Shown here: piece by piece, positions 1-7,136 of the stretch | How the letters are laid out: each line of letters starts with the position of its first letter | How positions within the stretch are numbered: the stretch's first letter is position 1 | From: JAAYUK01 sp964392915 | Lineage (GTDB): Bacteria; Nitrospirota; Thermodesulfovibrionia; Thermodesulfovibrionales; Dissulfurispiraceae | DNA length: 26,490 nucleotides | Reading direction: 5' to 3' | Assembly: GCA_964392915.1 (NCBI GenBank) | Contig: CAYMRS010000036.1 | Location: 1-26,490, forward strand | Made by a program: the position numbers and the translations under genes | Notes under the pieces: model-generated | Databases searched by the model: none | What the model saw: only the letters and a program-made list of their open reading frames with translations | What the model was told of the DNA's origin: nothing

Positions 1-234
1 TTTGTCTTTCTGGTGGAGCGGCTGCGGGAATGGGGATGCACCGTTATCGATTGCCAGGTAACAACGTCTCATCTGCGGCGGCTGGGCGCCCGAGAAATAC
101 CGCGCGGCGATTTTCTGGCGCTGTTGGATCAGGGCATTGATCAGCCGACACGCAAAGGAAGCTGGGGAGAAACAAACCAGAACGCAGAAGACAGAATTCA
201 GAACCCCGAAGAAAAAAGAGGCGCTTTGCCTTAA
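1..234 (+). CDS. aat: leucyl/phenylalanyl-tRNA--protein transferase, C-terminal part (5' end outside window)
   Basis: The frame is open from base 1 and ends at TAA 232-234, so the gene begins upstream of the window. The visible part contains a stretch typical of the Aat C-terminus: WGCTVIDCQVTTSHL, then LGAREIPR and FLALL. Aat is a cytoplasmic enzyme that moves Leu or Phe from aminoacyl-tRNA to the N-terminal Lys or Arg of proteins, marking them for ClpAP in the N-end rule pathway. After about residue 54 the protein runs into a hydrophilic tail (TNQNAEDRIQNPEEKRG) that does not look like Aat. This tail coincides with one arm of an inverted repeat (194-203 with 243-252), so the end of the gene appears to have been extended by non-homologous sequence. 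The family assignment is confident although most of the protein is missing. Confidence 0.85.
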   Translation, partial: FVFLVERLREWGCTVIDCQVTTSHLRRLGAREIPRGDFLALLDQGIDQPTRKGSWGETNQNAEDRIQNPEEKRGALP

Positions 235-252
235 TCCTTACCTTCTGAATTC
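194..252. repeat. 10-bp inverted repeat across the aat stop codon
   Basis: GAATTCAGAA at 194-203 is the exact reverse complement of TTCTGAATTC at 243-252, with 39 bases between. The left arm lies in the odd C-terminal tail of aat and the right arm lies between aat and the convergent lipoprotein gene. There is no T-run, so it is not a clear terminator. It may belong to a dispersed repeat family, which cannot be tested from one window. Confidence 0.5.
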
Positions 253-279
253 CGCATCCCGGATTCTGACGACCGCCTT

Positions 280-705
280 TTACTCTTCCGGATACCGGAA
301 CGGACTTGCCCGCTGGACGTCATCAACCTTCAGCGGACTGCCCTTCAGCCCGAGCGTGACCAGGCCGCGCTCCTCGGCCTTCTGACCATGCTTTGTCCAG
401 GTGCCGGTCCACGACACATACAAGGTCATCTTGCTGTCGCGGATATCAAACAGCAGCGGCTTGAACTCAAGCGTCACCGAATCAAACGGCTTTATCGATT
501 CAGCAATAGCTTTGTACCCCTCAGGGGTTGTGTTTGCCCGAAGCGCCGACATATCGCGGGCAACATACGCGGCGCGCACCTTTTCGGCAAGCGCGAAGGC
601 TTCGGTCGCAAGCAGGGAGTCAGCAGTAGGCTTTTTTACCTCTTTCTTGCCGCAGGCCGCGACAAAAACGAGGAGAATCAACATCAGCGCAAGAATTTTT
701 TTCAT
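280..705 (-). CDS. small lipoprotein of unknown function
   Basis: The 141-residue product begins MKKILALM and has a classic lipoprotein signal: two lysines, a hydrophobic core and the lipobox FVAAC with the acylated cysteine at residue 18. I chose ATG 703-705 rather than a longer upstream frame because GGGAGG lies just before it (around 711-718) and because the signal peptide starts cleanly there. The mature part (KKEVKKP linker, then helices with ALAEKVRAAYVARDM and later strands with YVSWTGTW) looks like a small alpha+beta domain, perhaps an NTF2-like fold, but I do not recognise a named family. It probably sits in an envelope membrane. It is convergent with aat and divergent from smpB. Confidence 0.8.
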   Translation of the reverse strand: MKKILALMLILLVFVAACGKKEVKKPTADSLLATEAFALAEKVRAAYVARDMSALRANTTPEGYKAIAESIKPFDSVTLEFKPLLFDIRDSKMTLYVSWTGTWTKHGQKAEERGLVTLGLKGSPLKVDDVQRASPFRYPEE

Positions 706-734
706 CGAATCCTCCCATCGGATACCACACGGCA

Positions 735-740
735 ATTATA
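735..740 (-). promoter_or_regulatory. -10 element upstream of the small lipoprotein gene
   Basis: On the minus strand this is a perfect TATAAT, giving a predicted start near 728 and a leader of about 22 bases ahead of ATG 705. No good -35 hexamer is seen at 16-18 bases, so the promoter may be weak or activator dependent. Confidence 0.4.
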
Positions 741-827
741 TACGATTTGAGGGGGAAGTGAGAAGCGGGAAGAGAACGGCTTGCCATCAAGCACAGCGCA
801 GGGAGAATGTGAGATAATAAATGTCCT

Positions 828-1277
828 ATGGGCGTAATCTGCAAAAACAGTAAGGCATACCACGACTACTTTATCGAAGACACGGTAGAGGCGGGGATGG
901 TTCTCGTCGGCACGGAGGTGAAGTCACTCCGCGCCGGACGCGCGAACCTGTCGGATAGCTATGTTCTGATTAAGGACAACGAGGTTTTTCTCCTGAACTG
1001 CCACATCAGCCCATACAGCCACGGCAACATCATGAACCACGAGCCGACCCGCACCCGCAAAATGCTCATGAGCCGGAAGGAAATCGAGCGCATCCGCGGC
1101 AAGCTGGTGCAAAAAGGCTACACGCTCATTCCGTTGAAGCTCTATTTTAAGGGACCCTATGCCAAGGTCGAGGTCGGATTGTGCAAAGGCAAGGCGCAGT
1201 ATGAAAAGCGTGAGGCGATTAAGGAACGTGAGGCAAAGCGCGAGATCGACAAAGCCTTGAAGGATCGGAACCGGTAG
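828..1277 (+). CDS. smpB: SsrA-binding protein SmpB
   Basis: At 149 residues this is the normal SmpB length. The N-terminal half carries the family landmarks: KAYHDYFIEDTVEAG, the GTEVKSLRAGRANLSDSYV stretch, then SPYSHGN. The C-terminal tail is the expected basic, lysine-rich helix (KGKAQYEKREAIKEREAKREID) that enters the decoding centre. SmpB binds tmRNA and delivers it to stalled ribosomes for trans-translation. Its RNA partner ssrA is encoded downstream on the same strand at 2458-2802. ATG 828 has no strong Shine-Dalgarno; GGGAGA lies about 20 bases upstream. An ATG at 821 is in another frame. The VF530-like gene follows 26 bases after the stop and is likely co-transcribed. Confidence 0.97.
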   Translation: MGVICKNSKAYHDYFIEDTVEAGMVLVGTEVKSLRAGRANLSDSYVLIKDNEVFLLNCHISPYSHGNIMNHEPTRTRKMLMSRKEIERIRGKLVQKGYTLIPLKLYFKGPYAKVEVGLCKGKAQYEKREAIKEREAKREIDKALKDRNR

Positions 1278-1303
1278 CTATTTCCGACCCGCTTAGCCAA
1301 GAG

Positions 1304-1537
1304 ATGAGCAAAAACATCACAACGAACCATCAGCCAAACAATCCACTGCACGGCATTACGCTCGAGGCGATGCTGAACCAGCTCGTTGAGCGATACGGCT
1401 GGGAAGAGCTTGGGAAGCGCATCAGGATCAAGTGCTTCACGAGCGATCCGAGCATCAAGTCCAGTCTCACGTTTCTGAGAAAAAATCCGTGGGCGAGAAA
1501 AAAAGCGGAAGAGCTGTATTTAAGATCAAAGCGTTGA
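1304..1537 (+). CDS. VF530/DUF2132 family small DNA-binding protein
   Basis: This 77-residue protein matches the VF530 (DUF2132) family almost end to end: NNPLHGITLEAMLNQLVE, then YGWEELG, IKCF, DPSIKSSLTFLRKNPWAR and a final EELY. Members are small helical proteins; the Vibrio fischeri homologue has a solved structure and is described as binding double-stranded DNA, but the cellular role is not established. It follows smpB by 26 bases on the same strand, suggesting one transcript. The start ATG 1304 is the only sensible one before the conserved core, with GAG-rich sequence (AAGAGATGAGC) just upstream. No clear terminator follows; a 4-bp GCGT/ACGC hairpin near the stop is too weak to call. 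Confidence 0.9.
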   Translation: MSKNITTNHQPNNPLHGITLEAMLNQLVERYGWEELGKRIRIKCFTSDPSIKSSLTFLRKNPWARKKAEELYLRSKR

Positions 1538-1768
1538 CGACGCAGAAGGTTTTTCCTCGCTCCGCCGGTTCTCAATCCTTACGTGGGAAAGCCGAGAGTT
1601 TCCCGTGCCCATGCCACCCGCTGTTCCGGGGGACTTTCACCGCCCTCCCCATTTCTCAATAATACCCGACTGGGCAGAGCGTGACAAGCCGCGCCACTCG
1701 CATGATCGCTTTCTGCTGTTGTCAAATTGCTAAGGATGATCGATCCGGGATCTGATTACCTGATATCC
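1538..1768. other. unassigned intergenic stretch with stem-loops
   Basis: No gene is supported here. CGTGGGAAA (1582-1590) can pair with TTTCCCGTG (1599-1607; two G-U pairs) around an 8-base loop. On the minus strand the stretch 1618-1655 contains GGTGAAAGTCC and GGAACAGCGGG, which faintly resemble part of a cobalamin riboswitch core. The defining B12 box is absent and no gene follows in the right orientation. A group II intron or other RNA remnant is another possibility. Its origin is unknown. Confidence 0.4.
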
Positions 1769-1801
1769 AAAAAAACGCCCGGGTCGGCAGACCCGGGCGT
1801 T
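1769..1801 (-). terminator. Rho-independent terminator of the DUF3617 lipoprotein gene
   Basis: A perfect 12-bp stem (1774-1785 with 1790-1801, core CGCCCGGGTC) has a 4-base loop. On the minus strand it runs into seven T residues (plus-strand A 1769-1775). It lies 19 bases past the stop of the minus-strand lipoprotein gene. Confidence 0.93.
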
Positions 1802-1819
1802 GCGGTTAGCCTGAAAAAA

Positions 1820-2305
1820 CTATTTCTGCGCCGGAGCCTGAGCCAGGCACGGGCCGAGGTGCTTTCCCTTCATCGTCATCTTCGACGTCATGTCTTTGCC
1901 TTCCACCTTCATCGCACTCTCGATGAATCCGTCATAAGTCGTTCCGGCATAGGTGATTGAGCCTTTGCTCGTCACGTCCGGGCAGACGATGGTCCACGAA
2001 ACCGTGTTGCCGACCGTCTTAACGTCCTGCATCTTGCAGTTAGTCTGTTCCTTGTCTTTTGCAATCGGATCCTTCTGGGTAAGGCAGGTGGTGAAGGTAT
2101 ACGGCTTCATCATCCCGGCCGGCATGCCCTGCATTTCAGCCGTTGTCGTAATCTCCCACTGACCATCCTGCATGTTCACCTTCGGAGCCGATGCGGTCGG
2201 CGCCGGAGCCTGTGCCGCGTCTTTCGGCTTGTCGCCGCAACCGGAAACCAGAAGAGAAAAAACGGCGAGAACCACTGCTGCAAAAAAGAGAGCGCTGCGC
2301 TTCAT
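1820..2305 (-). CDS. DUF3617 domain lipoprotein
   Basis: The 161-residue product starts MKRSALFF and has a lipobox LLVSGC with the lipidated cysteine at residue 23, followed by a Pro/Ala-rich linker (QAPAPTASAP). The rest fits the DUF3617 pattern: DGQWEITTTAEMQGMP, a TFTTCLTQKDP segment, TNCKMQDVK, VSWTIVCP and a late GKHLGPC, with several conserved cysteines likely to form disulphides. DUF3617 proteins are envelope proteins of unknown function. ATG 2303-2305 is preceded by a strong AAAGGAGA (2309-2318 region). It is a single-gene unit with its own consensus promoter at 2361-2389 and terminator at 1769-1801. It is divergent from ssrA. Confidence 0.88.
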   Translation of the reverse strand: MKRSALFFAAVVLAVFSLLVSGCGDKPKDAAQAPAPTASAPKVNMQDGQWEITTTAEMQGMPAGMMKPYTFTTCLTQKDPIAKDKEQTNCKMQDVKTVGNTVSWTIVCPDVTSKGSITYAGTTYDGFIESAMKVEGKDMTSKMTMKGKHLGPCLAQAPAQK

Positions 2306-2360
2306 GGAGATCTCCTTTCATTGCCGGCGCATTGCCGACGTTCCTGATAATATGTTTATG

Positions 2361-2389
2361 ATTATAGTGCGTCGCAGCCTGAATGGCAA
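2361..2389 (-). promoter_or_regulatory. sigma-70 promoter of the DUF3617 lipoprotein gene
   Basis: Minus-strand TTGCCA (plus 2384-2389) and a perfect TATAAT (plus 2361-2366) are separated by exactly 17 bases. The predicted start is near 2354, leaving a leader of about 50 bases before ATG 2305. Confidence 0.8.
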
Positions 2390-2431
2390 GCCAACGGAGC
2401 GGCCACCGAACCGGTTAATACCGAAGATTAA

Positions 2432-2440
2432 TGCTATAAT
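2432..2440 (+). promoter_or_regulatory. extended -10 promoter of ssrA
   Basis: TGCTATAAT at 2432-2440 combines a consensus TATAAT with the extended TGn motif, which can compensate for the poor -35 sequence seen around 2412-2418. Transcription would start near 2447, about 11 bases ahead of the mature tmRNA 5' end. That fits a short leader removed by RNase P. Confidence 0.7.
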
Positions 2441-2457
2441 AAACATAAGCTTCATCC

Positions 2458-2802
2458 GGGGGCGAAAGGGCTCGACGGGGGTTATGAGGCTCAAGCTGCA
2501 TGCCGTGGCTCCTTCACCACGTAAAAAGAGGGAACAAACACAAACGCCAACAACGAACTGGCACTTGCTGCTTAACTAGCAGCACGTCCCTTTCTGGATG
2601 CCTGAGCCGGGAAACGGATGTCATATTTCAGGCTGCCATCGGGCGGCGCCCTTCTGCTTCGATGGGAGATCTAAGGGGATAGGATTTCAGAAGGCCTGTC
2701 TGCCGGCATACTGACTTCCGAAACTCAAATTGGCGGGCTTTGCATGGAGATGCTTGAGAGTAGTGCTTTCGGACCGGGGTTCGATTCCCCGCGCCTCCAC
2801 CA
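2458..2802 (+). ncRNA. ssrA: transfer-messenger RNA (tmRNA), one-piece
   Basis: The 5' end has the hallmark GGGGGCGAAAGGGCTCGACG and the 3' end carries a tRNA-like half ending in encoded CCA (2800-2802). The acceptor stem pairs 2458-2464 with 2792-2798. Its third pair is G-U, the alanyl-tRNA synthetase identity element. The T arm is CGGGG, loop TTCGATT, CCCCG (2775-2791). The mRNA-like part most likely resumes at GCC 2546 and encodes ANNELALAA, ending at TAA 2573-2575. The stop lies in the loop of a hairpin (TGCTGC/GCAGCA), as in other tmRNAs. The length of 345 bases is typical of the one-piece form. With SmpB it rescues stalled ribosomes and tags the nascent chain for proteolysis. The exact resume codon is inferred from the tag pattern. 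Confidence 0.97.
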
Positions 2803-2856
2803 GATTAGGCATATAATTCAGTCAGTTATGAAGTTTTAGCGAGACTGAGTAATGAC

Positions 2857-2890
2857 AAGGCTTTGCAGAGATGCAAGGCTTTTTCTTTTT
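2857..2890 (+). terminator. Rho-independent terminator of ssrA
   Basis: An 11-bp stem (2857-2867 with 2872-2882, two G-U pairs) has a GAGA loop. It is followed by a T-rich run through 2890 and lies 54 bases past the mature tmRNA 3' end. Confidence 0.8.
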
Positions 2891-2925
2891 AAATCTTGAT
2901 TGCATCTTGGACAGTGCATGATTTT

Positions 2926-2946
2926 ATCCTCCTTCAGGATTTTTTC
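2926..2946 (+). terminator. possible weak second terminator after ssrA
   Basis: ATCCT (2926-2930) pairs with AGGAT (2936-2940) around a 5-base loop and is followed by T residues to 2945. The stem is short, so this is only a candidate. Confidence 0.3.
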
Positions 2947-2952
2947 AATGTG

Positions 2953-2983
2953 GCCGACTTTTCGAAAACATCGAAAGTCCGGC
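2953..2983 (-). terminator. imperfect hairpin after the sigma-54 activator gene
   Basis: GCCG and TCGA arms (2953-2965) face TCGA and CGGC arms (2971-2983) with a small internal loop. It lies 7 bases beyond the stop of the minus-strand regulator gene. There is no T-run on the minus strand, so it may be a transcript-end hairpin rather than a true intrinsic terminator. Confidence 0.3.
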
Positions 2984-2989
2984 AGACTC

Positions 2990-4336
2990 CTAGGCGCGCT
3001 TTAAACACCATTTTTTGCGCTTTTCCCACAAAGCCTTGCGCGTGATGCCGAGCATATCAGCAATCTGCTGCTCGTTATGGCGGGGTTGGTGGCGAACGAT
3101 AAAATCTTTTGTATACGCTTCAATCGACAACAGGCGGGAGCCGTCAAAATGGCCATGTTTCTCGACTGCGCGAAGCTCCTCGGGAATGTGCGCGGGAGAG
3201 ATAGTCTTCCCGTCAGCAAGCAATACAGCGCGCTCGATAATATTCTGCAGCTCGCGGATATTGCCGGGCCATGCGTAGCTCATAAGAAGCCGCATTGCGG
3301 CGTCATCAATAGATGCTACCTGTTTGCCTACCTCGGCGGAACACTTCTGCAAAAAATGCAGCGCAAGGGTTCTCACATCGCCCGTCCTCTCACGAAGCGT
3401 CGGCAGTTTGAGCGTTACGACGGCAATCCGATAGTAGAGATCTTCCCGGAAGCGGTTATCTTTCACCTCGCGGCCCAGATCTCGATTTGTCGCAGCAACA
3501 ATTCTCAGATCCACACGCCGCGCGTGAATGCTGCCGAGCGGTCTGATCTCCCGGTCATCCAGCACGCGCAGCAGTTTTGACTGAAGCGAGATCGGCAGGT
3601 CGCCTATTTCATCCAGAAAGACGGTGCCCTGATCGGCTGCTTCAAGCAGGCCTCGCTTCGGACTGGTCGCTCCCGTAAACGCGCCTTTGGCATAGCCGAA
3701 GAATTCCGATTCGAGCAGATTTTCCGGGATTGCGCTGCAGTTGATAGGGATAAACGGCTTGTCTTTCCGCGAACTGTTATAGTGAACGGCGCGCGCAAAC
3801 AGCTCCTTGCCCGTGCCGGTTTCGCCCAAAAGAAGCACGTTGCTTCTGGAATCAGATATTTTTTTCACATCGTCGATGAGCGTCTGTATCTCGGGGCTTT
3901 CCCCGACGATCTTGCCAAAGTCATAACGCCGCTCTATTTCCTTTTTCAGAATGACGTTTTCCGTACGAAGCGATTTTTCGCGGAGTGCATTGCGGACGCT
4001 CTGCTTGATCTCCTCATGCATGAGCGGTTTGATAAGGTAGTCGAAGGCTCCGGCCTTGAGCGCCTTGACCGCGGTGTCGAGCGACGCAAAGGCGGTCATG
4101 ACGATAACGCTCTGTTCATGGCTCCGCTCCTTGATGCGGCGAAGCAGCTCGATGCCGTCGATCCCCGGTAGAATGATATCGGTAATGACTGCGTCATACA
4201 AGCCTTCATCATACAACTTGATTGCGGCTTCTCCGTCTGCAACCGCGTCGACAGAATAGCCCTCATCGATAAAAACGCGCTGAAGTTTGTCTCTCAGTTC
4301 ATCTTCGTCTTCTACTATGAGCAGGTGCTCAGCCAT
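2990..4336 (-). CDS. sigma-54-dependent response regulator, NtrC family
   Basis: The 448-residue protein has the full three-domain plan. The receiver (about 1-120) has phosphoacceptor D53 and K103. The AAA+ sigma-54 interaction domain (about 140-375) has Walker A GETGTGKE (171-178), the sigma-54 contact loop GAFTGA (218-223), Walker B GTVFLDEIGD (237-246) and a YYRI-type sensor region. A FIS-type helix-turn-helix lies at the C-terminus (QQIADMLGITRKALWEKRKK, about 423-442). It is predicted to bind upstream activating sites and hydrolyse ATP to open sigma-54 promoters. Its ATG directly follows the stop of the PatZ-like gene, so the two are surely co-transcribed and probably translationally coupled. 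No cognate histidine kinase lies in the window and the targets are unknown. I saw no convincing -24/-12 promoter nearby. Confidence 0.96.
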   Translation of the reverse strand: MAEHLLIVEDEDELRDKLQRVFIDEGYSVDAVADGEAAIKLYDEGLYDAVITDIILPGIDGIELLRRIKERSHEQSVIVMTAFASLDTAVKALKAGAFDYLIKPLMHEEIKQSVRNALREKSLRTENVILKKEIERRYDFGKIVGESPEIQTLIDDVKKISDSRSNVLLLGETGTGKELFARAVHYNSSRKDKPFIPINCSAIPENLLESEFFGYAKGAFTGATSPKRGLLEAADQGTVFLDEIGDLPISLQSKLLRVLDDREIRPLGSIHARRVDLRIVAATNRDLGREVKDNRFREDLYYRIAVVTLKLPTLRERTGDVRTLALHFLQKCSAEVGKQVASIDDAAMRLLMSYAWPGNIRELQNIIERAVLLADGKTISPAHIPEELRAVEKHGHFDGSRLLSIEAYTKDFIVRHQPRHNEQQIADMLGITRKALWEKRKKWCLKRA

Positions 4337-7039
4337 TTATTGCTGCTTCTCGTCCAGGTCCAGCACCACACGAATGCTGTCTTCATCGCCGTCGACCTTC
4401 TTGAACGAGAGCTTGTCGGCCAAGTAAAGCATATACGGATTCATGTGCAGAATCTCCATCCAGATGTGCTTGATGCCGACTTCCCGAGCTACCTCAATGC
4501 AATAGCCGCAGAGCATTCTGCCGACTCCGATGCCTTGCCATGGGTCACCGACCATTACCGCCATTTCGGCATTTTCCATGTCAGGCTGCTTGATGACGCG
4601 GGCATCGCCGATAATCATATCACGATCTCCGTCTTTCACAACACAGACAAAGGCGAGTTCGCGTTCGTAGTCGAGCTGGCAGATGCGGACCAACTGTTCA
4701 TGCCGGAGGTCAACAACCCGCTGAAAAAAACGAAGACTGATGGTCCGCTCCGAGAAGGTCTTGAAGAGCTCCGCAATAAGCGGCTCGTCTTCCGGCTTGA
4801 TAGGCCGGATGATTGCCGGAGTGCCGTTCGTGAGCGTAACTTCCTTGACATAGCGGGCAGGATACGGTGTGATGGCAAGATGCGGCGGACAGAATTCGCA
4901 CTCAAACGACAGATCGGGCTCAAGAACTTCCTGCTCGAGCAGAATTTTTGCGTCAAACGCGAATCCCTCGCGGTCTGTGTCGCTGATAAAGAACGGGTTG
5001 ATGTCGATTTCCTTGATCTGCGGAAAGTCGACAATAAGCTGTGAGAAGCGCACGATTATTTCTTCCAGGTGCTTGAGCGTGTGCGCAAAGCTCTGCTGAT
5101 TCAGCAGATACCGATAGATACGGGTTTCGTTCATCATGCGATGCGCAAGCGCCTGGTTCATCGGCGGCAGACCGATCGCATAATCCCCTAAAGCTTCGAC
5201 AAGCTCGCCGCCTGTGCCGAAGAGGAGTGCTGACCCAAAGGTGCGGTCTTTCTTTGCGCCGATGACGAGCTCATAGCCGTGCCGCACTATCATAGGCTGC
5301 AGAATTACCTTTGCATCCAGGTCCCCGCTTAAATCGGCGATAGCCCGAAGAGAGCGGTACGCTTCAATAACCGCGCCCTTGTCACGCACGTTGAGAATGA
5401 CGCCGCCCTTCTGGAGTTTATGAAAAATGGAGGGGGTATCGACCTTCAGCACAACCGGATACCCGATTGCCACTGCTATCCGCACAGCATCTTCTTCATT
5501 CTGCGCGACCTGTGTCTCAATGACCGGAATGCCGTACGCCGAGAGAATCTCCTTCACCTCAAAAAAGGTGAGCACCAGCCGCTGTCCTGCGGAGGCGGAA
5601 CGGATTATCTCTTCCGCGCGCTTTTTGTCCGGCCTGAAATTTTTCAGAATTGCTTCCGGCGTCTCGAGCAGCAGGCGCAGGTTGTCATCATACCGGTACA
5701 TATACACAAATGCCCGCACCGCCTGCTCTGAAGTGACAAATGTCGGTATTCCGCGCGTGGCGAGAATTTCACGAGCCGCCTCTACTGAATGAGCACCCAT
5801 CCATGAAGTCAGCAGCGGTTTATGCGGATAGTCACGGGCGGCCGCGGCAACAGCTTCCGCAGTCTCTTCGAGGTTCGAGCCCGGGGTGGGCGTTTGAATG
5901 ACCAGCACCCCGTCGACGCCCTTGTCATTCAGGCATGCGCGGACCGCAGTATCAAACGCCTGCGGCGACGCGTCGGAAAGAAGGTCGATCGGGTTGTTCA
6001 GCCCGGCCAGTGTAATCTTTTCGCGAATGGATTTCACGCTTTCTTCGCTCAGCCTGGCAAGTTCGCCGCCCTGCCGCACCAGCACATCGACCGCCATCAC
6101 TGCCAGCCCCCCTGAGTTGGAGACGATAGCCAGCCGGTTTCCTCTCGGGCGTTTTTGTTTTTCAAGCGTCTCCGCAAGATAAAAGAGATCGAGCACATCG
6201 TCGACACGGACAGCTCCGGCTCGCTTGAACGCGGCATCGTAAATGCGATCTTCTCCCGCCAGGGTTCCGGAATGCGTCAGCGCTATCTGCGCGGATGCGG
6301 GATATTTGCCGGACTTGACCACCACGATAGGCTTGGAGCAAGCGAACGAACGGACTGCCGTCATGAATCGACGGCCGCTTTCGATTGATTCGATGTAGAG
6401 AACAATCGCGCGCGTCTCGGCATCCATGCCGAGGTAGTCGATCATGTCTGAAAAACAGATATCGAAGCGGCTGCCGATCGCCGCGAAAAAGCTGATGCCC
6501 ACCTGCTTGTGAACCGCCCGCTCCAGCAGCGCCACCGAAAAAGTCGAGCTCTGTGAGACAAAGGCGATTTTCCCCTTCATCGGCATGTACGGAAAAAGAC
6601 TGGCATTCAGGCCAAGGCTCGGACGAATAAAGCCGAGCGAGTTCGGTCCAAGCACGCGGAAACCATACTTGGTCGACCGCTCATTGACATACTGCTCAAA
6701 CTGCTTCGGGTTGTTGGTGCGGTAGTGAAAGTCAGGGCAGAGCAGAACGACACCCTTTACATGCTTTTCGCCGCAGGCGTCCAGTTGGGGAATGATATGG
6801 GAACAGGTTGTCGAGAAAATGGCAAGATCGATGTCGTGCGGGATGTCCGCAACGCTCGCGAAAGACTCTACGCCGTGGACCGCCTCGACATGGGGATTGA
6901 TGGGATAGGCCGCCCCCTTGAATCCGGCGCCGACCAGATTGCGGAAAACCGTGCATCCAAGCGAACCAGGTTCATCGTTGGCGCCAAAGACGGCAATGCG
7001 TTTCGGCCGAAAAACAGCTTCAAGATTCCGGATTGACAT
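4337..7039 (-). CDS. PatZ-like fusion: NDP-forming acyl-CoA ligase domains plus GNAT acetyltransferase
   Basis: The 900-residue protein starts at ATG 7037-7039, preceded by AGGAGG; a longer reading frame to 7072 would contain this ribosome site. Domains in order are: CoA-binding Rossmann (about 8-135, RIAVFGAND), succinyl-CoA ligase-like (about 150-450), ATP-grasp (about 485-705) and GNAT (about 735-895, acetyl-CoA site QGIGVGR at 835-841). This is the architecture of protein lysine acetyltransferase Pat/PatZ (YfiQ). The two histidines used by ADP-forming acyl-CoA synthetases appear to be kept: H256 in LTHSGTLAG and H540 in FHKLQKGGV. As I recall, the ligase half of the enterobacterial Pat is considered inactive for lack of the catalytic histidine, so this protein might still ligate. 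It is followed without a gap by the sigma-54 regulator gene. The substrate is unknown. Confidence 0.9.
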   Translation of the reverse strand: MSIRNLEAVFRPKRIAVFGANDEPGSLGCTVFRNLVGAGFKGAAYPINPHVEAVHGVESFASVADIPHDIDLAIFSTTCSHIIPQLDACGEKHVKGVVLLCPDFHYRTNNPKQFEQYVNERSTKYGFRVLGPNSLGFIRPSLGLNASLFPYMPMKGKIAFVSQSSTFSVALLERAVHKQVGISFFAAIGSRFDICFSDMIDYLGMDAETRAIVLYIESIESGRRFMTAVRSFACSKPIVVVKSGKYPASAQIALTHSGTLAGEDRIYDAAFKRAGAVRVDDVLDLFYLAETLEKQKRPRGNRLAIVSNSGGLAVMAVDVLVRQGGELARLSEESVKSIREKITLAGLNNPIDLLSDASPQAFDTAVRACLNDKGVDGVLVIQTPTPGSNLEETAEAVAAAARDYPHKPLLTSWMGAHSVEAAREILATRGIPTFVTSEQAVRAFVYMYRYDDNLRLLLETPEAILKNFRPDKKRAEEIIRSASAGQRLVLTFFEVKEILSAYGIPVIETQVAQNEEDAVRIAVAIGYPVVLKVDTPSIFHKLQKGGVILNVRDKGAVIEAYRSLRAIADLSGDLDAKVILQPMIVRHGYELVIGAKKDRTFGSALLFGTGGELVEALGDYAIGLPPMNQALAHRMMNETRIYRYLLNQQSFAHTLKHLEEIIVRFSQLIVDFPQIKEIDINPFFISDTDREGFAFDAKILLEQEVLEPDLSFECEFCPPHLAITPYPARYVKEVTLTNGTPAIIRPIKPEDEPLIAELFKTFSERTISLRFFQRVVDLRHEQLVRICQLDYERELAFVCVVKDGDRDMIIGDARVIKQPDMENAEMAVMVGDPWQGIGVGRMLCGYCIEVAREVGIKHIWMEILHMNPYMLYLADKLSFKKVDGDEDSIRVVLDLDEKQQ

Positions 7040-7080
7040 GAAGAGCCTCCTGTATGAAAAGGGGTGAGGCAATGAAGCTC

Positions 7081-7120
7081 GGAAGGCGGGAAGAAAAAGC
7101 TTCCGCGTCCGCAGCCTTCC
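7081..7120. repeat. nested inverted repeats between gyrA and the PatZ-like gene
   Basis: GGAAGGC (7081-7087) pairs with GCCTTCC (7114-7120). Inside it, GGAAG (7089-7093) pairs with CTTCC (7100-7104). The structure lies just beyond the gyrA stop and ahead of the PatZ-like gene on the minus strand. There is no T-run after the outer stem, so it may be a processing or partial termination element. Confidence 0.45.
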
Positions 7121-7136
7121 GCGCTTGCAGCCTGTT

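Noticed and set aside
1618..1655. Cobalamin riboswitch on the minus strand
   Set aside because: Only short core-like blocks match. The B12 box is missing and the strand leads into the back of the VF530-like gene, not into a cobalamin gene.
2708..2740. Sigma-54 -24/-12 promoter (TTGGCGGGCTTTGCA) near the NtrC-type gene
   Set aside because: The GG to GC spacing is 8 bases rather than 10 and the sequence lies inside the tmRNA.
2458..2990. Genomic island integrated at ssrA
   Set aside because: tmRNA genes are common integration sites, but there is no integrase, no repeated copy of the tmRNA 3' end and no foreign-looking gene block downstream; ordinary genes follow.
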